A stretch of DNA of 10,394 nt from Stephanodiscus triporus (taxonomy: Eukaryota > Bacillariophyta > Thalassiosirophyceae > Thalassiosirales > Thalassiosiraceae), in assembly GCA_036939755.1 (NCBI GenBank), contig JALLAZ010001066.1, positions 1 through 10,394 on the forward strand, in the 5' to 3' direction. Position numbers and translations under genes: made by a program. The first letter of the stretch is position 1. Each line of letters opens with the position of its first letter. The notes below the pieces were generated by a model. It was not told the DNA's origin. It worked only from the letters and a program-made list of their open reading frames with translations, and made no database searches. Positions 7,659 to 10,394 of this stretch are shown one piece after another.

Positions 7659-8124
7659 GCAATGAGGTGGTTCTTTGCTTGCAGAGCATTCGCTCTCTTT
7701 GGACAGCGGAGGGACAGCCTCCAAGTCGTCGTGTTGATGCAAAAAGTCCATTGTTTTCTTGAGCAGAGGCTAGCAAGCGCTGTGGTGGACTATTGTGTGT
7801 GTCCTGCCGAGCAGAATTTTATTTCATGGCATGGTAATAAAAATGCAAAATTATGTAAACAAAGAATCGATTTGGCAGTAATGCTCCAATGACAGCTTTT
7901 GGGGGGGGACTTATGGGATAAGTTGTAATCAAATCACAAAATATTGCGTTGGAAAATTTGCTTGAAGAAACTACAATGCATATTTTTGAGAAGAGATCGC
8001 AAACATTACTTTGTCGATTTACAGAAGGCTAAGTCTGCGAAGATTAGGGTTGACTATGTGCTGTGGAAGTAAATTAGATACGAGATAGTACAATCTTGTC
8101 AGTATGAACATCAAAAACACATCG
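7493..8124. other. Intergenic region between converging genes
   Basis: These 632 bp contain the 3' ends of the sulfotransferase (plus) and kinase (minus) genes. The first 165 bases are the open stretch described separately. From about 7660 the sequence becomes AT-rich, with TAATAAAAATG-like strings near 7834-7846 that could serve 3'-end formation. A 76-codon frame at 7662-7892 has an ATG, but its peptide shows no recognisable domain. I see no tRNA, repeat or transposon signature. Confidence 0.5.
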
Positions 8125-10200
8125 TCAACTTGTCATCCCGAAGAGGAAGTCAAACGCATTCTTTCCAGTCGATGCATCGTCGAAGAACGGGTGCTTGAAT
8201 ATCCGCGCAACGGAGGGCCGATCCCTCGGGTCTCGCGACAGGCACTGGGATATCAGATCGGTCAAAACAGGGTCGGCTACCTTCTCAAGGTTGGGCTCGA
8301 AGGTTGGGAGGGTCATCGTGATCTTTTGGGCCGACATCCCGTCGAAGAATCCCCTCCCGGTGCTTATCTCGTACAGGAAAACACCGAACGACCACACGTC
8401 GTAGGAGTACTCAAGCACGAACGACTCCGCGTCGCCCTTAAGGAACGACCGCGCGAATTCCGGCGGGCACGCCTCCGGCGTGTAGTCCACCGGCGCCGTC
8501 TTGACGGCCATGCAGCTCTCCAGGTCGATCCCGCGGAATGACACCCCCCCCCTCTGATCGTCGATCACCACCAAGTTCTCCGTCTTGAGATCGTTCCATA
8601 CCAGTCGGACCGAGTGCAGGGCCTCCACGCACCGGAGCGCCGTCAGGGCGCAGTCAAGCAGCAGTTCCCCCTCCAGCTTCCCACCCACCTTGGGCATGAA
8701 CGCCTTAACGTCCGCCACGCCTCTTTGCATCACCAGGGCGCTCATGTCCGGCATTTCCTCCCCCGCGATGGGAAGGAACTCGACGCGACGGACGAAGCTG
8801 CCCCCCCTTAACCCCATGGACACCTTTTGGTAATTCGCGTACTCGCGTTTCATGGCCTCCTTGGAGGTTCAACGAGAGGAGATGGCATCGTGCAGATGTG
8901 TGTACGTATGAGAGAGAAAAGTCGAACGAGCAACGATGATCGAATGTCACTACGCTCACCTTATTTTGGGAATATTTGACGGCGAGTGGTTCCCCTACTG
9001 GCTTGCCGAAGGGCGACGCGCGGTACGCCGTCTGGATGAAGCTCCTCCCGTTTATGCTGGATGTGGCCTCGCCGGCAAGTAGGTAACGCCTGTCGGAATG
9101 AGCAAAAGTCCAGCGCCGTTAGAAACTTTCGGGGGGGGGGGGGGGATCGCAAAGAAAAATCGAAAGCCGTCCTCTCACCCGTTGCCGATGGTGCCCCCCG
9201 TCAAATCCGGAATTGCGATGCTCGACCTGGCCCTAACCAACTGCTGTCGCGGCGAGGACTTCTTCTTCTCGGGAGACGACGTTATCTTCACGGACGCCGA
9301 ATCCGAGGACGGCATCGTCATCGGCGTCGCAAGCCTGTACTTCGACCCGGACGAGGTCGTGACGATCTTCCTCTCGACCGCCTTCCCCGCATCGACGAGC
9401 GGACTCGTCACGATCGCGTCACCGTCGGGTATGGTGGGGTGGTTGGATACCTTGCCCGATATCTGAATCTCCCCCCCGTCGGCTCCCCTTATCGCGATCC
9501 AATCGTTCAGGACCGGTATGACCCTTTGGTTGCTCGAGAAGATCTGCCACGGATTATTATCGGTCCCCTCCTTCCTTCTGGCGGGCGCCGGGGGGGCGGC
9601 CGGCTCCTCGACCCGATTCTCCCCCAACGTCGCCACGTAGGCTTCCAGCTGTTCCGCCCTCCTCGCGGCGCCCTCCCTGTACGACAGTGCGGACTCCAAT
9701 TCGTCGCGCGCACGCCGCGACTGGGCCAACTCGTCCCGCGTCGATCGTAGCTCCGACTTCGCATACTCCAACTCCGCCCGCGCCCTCCCGAGCTCGGCCC
9801 TCGTCTCTTCCAGCTCCTTCTCCAGCTGCATCGCCCGCATCTGTAGCTGCCGCTGCATATTCTCGAGGCTGCCCACCGCGGAATTCAGTGCCGATTCGAG
9901 GCTCGACACGGCGGTCTGCGCCTGCATGAGCGCCTCGTCCTTCGGGTCGACGAGATCCCTCCCCGAGAAGTCGACGCCGTTGACCCTTGCCGACTCGCCG
10001 GCGCTGATTTTCTTCTTCCCGAACGACGACCTCCCGCCGCCGCCGCCGCCGTCGTAAAGCGCGCGAAGCGCCGCAGACGCCGACTCCGGCCCGCGGCCCC
10101 TCCTCCCGCTCGCGCATTCCCTAGGGAGGGTTCGGAGCAACAGCGAGTTCGATGCAAACGGCAGGACTAGGAGGTAGCACGCCGCGAGTGTCGCCGCCAT
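8125..10200 (-). CDS. Coiled-coil protein with atypical C-terminal protein kinase domain, three exons
   Basis: Exons in minus-strand order: 10200-9179, 9089-8960, 8859-8125. Phases join cleanly to give 628 aa. Residues 1-19 are a hydrophobic leader (MAATLAACYLLVLPFASNS), probably a signal peptide; the next 40 residues are Arg/Ser/Gly-rich, so plastid import is possible, though the usual Phe after the cleavage site is missing. Residues about 84-192 are a strong coiled coil (heptads such as MQLEKELEETRAELGRARAE). Residues 216-290 form a module with NPWQIF, SGKVSNHPTIPDGDAIVTSP and GSKYRL. The kinase fold spans about 341-610: K379 in PLAVK, a candidate helix-C glutamate E390, WNDLKTEN (472-479) in place of HRD, IDLES with D496 in place of DFG, PPE (516-518) for APE, YDVWSFG with D538, and DPRDRPS with R598. 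The main catalytic residues are kept, so it may be active. There is no GxGxxG loop. The start at 10200 has a strong context (acaATGg); an ATG at 10254 would bury the leader. Substrate is unknown. Confidence 0.85.
8860..8959 (-). other. Intron 2 of the kinase gene
   Basis: A 100-bp phase-0 intron with donor AATAAG|GTGAGC and acceptor CTCCAAG|GAGGCC. Splicing joins PLAVKYSQNK to EAMKREYANYQK, placing the ATP-binding lysine before the helix-C region, as expected in a kinase. Confidence 0.85.
9090..9178 (-). other. Intron 1 of the kinase gene, with a G15/C15 run
   Basis: An 89-bp phase-2 intron with donor AACGG|GTGAGA and acceptor CCGACAG|GCGTTA. Splicing joins GGTIGNG to RYLLAGEATSS, the start of the kinase fold. 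The plus strand carries 15 consecutive G at 9131-9145, so the transcript has 15 C in the intron. This run may be mis-sized in the sequence but does not touch coding bases. Confidence 0.85.
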
Positions 10201-10283
10201 TGTCGAGTATGAGTCTCGCGGTCGCGAGCGAGGCTGGGACAACGAACATACCATGGGCGACTTAGACGGAGTGCCGGTATTTT
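10201..10283 (-). promoter_or_regulatory. Proximal 5' flank of the kinase gene
   Basis: The 83 bases just upstream of the kinase ATG are the likely 5' UTR and core promoter. An in-frame ATG at 10254 with a weaker context would add 18 residues. I see no clear TATA box. The repeat cluster begins directly beyond this segment. Confidence 0.35.
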
Positions 10284-10298
10284 CTGGCGTACCGCCAG
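10284..10298. repeat. Imperfect inverted repeat ctggcg-tac-cgccag
   Basis: Six-base arms ctggcg (10284-10289) and cgccag (10293-10298) flank the three bases tac. The arms match the centre of the longer palindrome 20 bases downstream, so this looks like a diverged copy of the same element. Confidence 0.8.
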
Positions 10299-10303
10299 CA
10301 GAA

Positions 10304-10327
10304 TTTTGCTGGCGTACGCCAGCAAAA
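10304..10327. repeat. Perfect 24-bp palindrome
   Basis: The half-site ttttgctggcgt (10304-10315) is followed at once by its exact reverse complement acgccagcaaaa (10316-10327), with no loop. The match ends at 10303/10328. In addition, gccagca at 10294-10300 pairs with tgctggc at 10307-10313. The element is 104-127 bases upstream of the kinase start codon. It could bind a dimeric protein or be part of a larger repeat. Confidence 0.95.
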
Positions 10328-10350
10328 CCCCCCTCTTTGGTCCCAAAACC

Positions 10351-10394
10351 ACGCCAGCAAAAAATAAGACACGCCAGCAAAATTTAAGATACGC
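10351..10394. repeat. Direct repeats with 20-bp period, cut by the window end
   Basis: The 12-mer acgccagcaaaa begins at 10351 and again at 10371, and acgc begins a third copy at 10391 where the window stops. The spacing is exactly 20 bases, and part of the intervening sequence (taaga) is also shared. The 12-mer is identical to the right half of the palindrome at 10304-10327. The array therefore probably continues to the right. Confidence 0.85.

Noticed and set aside
7662..7892. A 76-codon plus-strand frame with an ATG.
   Set aside because: No recognisable domain, AT-rich 3'-flank composition and no supporting context. It is mentioned only as a possible continuation of the open stretch before it.
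8961..9152. A separate 63-codon minus-strand gene between the kinase exons.
   Set aside because: The stretch contains kinase exon 2 read in a different phase; the spliced frame gives the ATP-binding lysine segment.
10351..10394. Possible CRISPR-like array because of regular repeats.
   Set aside because: The period is 20 bp with almost no spacer, only about two copies are visible, and the setting is a eukaryotic nuclear genome without cas genes.

Overview
The window is eukaryotic nuclear DNA. Its genes carry spliceosomal introns of 66-202 bp (about 126 bp for one whose donor is uncertain), mostly with GTGAGT, GTGAGC or GTAAGT donors. A plastid-type ribosomal protein has a signal peptide ending in an ASA|F cleavage motif, the hallmark of proteins imported into secondary red-lineage plastids. 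A protein kinase of atypical type also has a hydrophobic, possibly plastid-directed leader. Together with the trinucleotide (TCG/GAC/GAG) repeats in coding sequence, this points to a photosynthetic stramenopile, most likely a diatom. The species call is inference; nothing in the sequence settles it.

Four protein-coding genes account for most of the window. (1) 262-642, plus strand, no intron: plastid ribosomal protein L28. (2) 4550-1151, minus strand, seven exons: a phosphoinositide-specific phospholipase C of about 916 aa with PH, EF-hand-like, X, Y and C2 parts. I rebuilt this gene exon by exon; only the intron 3 junction is uncertain. (3) 4934-7492, plus strand, no intron: a type II membrane sulfotransferase resembling heparan-sulfate-type enzymes, with an unusual acidic, repeat-encoded N-terminal tail. 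(4) 10200-8125, minus strand, three exons: a 628-aa protein with a hydrophobic leader, a long coiled coil, a conserved linker module and a C-terminal protein-kinase fold with altered HRD and DFG motifs.

Genes 1 and 2 converge on 643-1150. Genes 2 and 3 diverge from 4551-4933, a compact shared 5' region holding a G12-T-G18 tract. Genes 3 and 4 converge on 7493-8124. Upstream of gene 4, at 10284-10394, is a cluster of inverted and 20-bp-period direct repeats that runs off the window edge.

The genes do not form a pathway or operon. They are independent neighbours: plastid translation, phosphoinositide/Ca2+ signalling, secretory-pathway sulfation, and a possibly plastid-directed kinase. I found no sign of a mobile element, RNA gene, CRISPR array or defence system. 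The items most worth checking are the repeat cluster, the atypical kinase architecture, and an out-of-frame open stretch with a good splice donor just after the sulfotransferase stop.
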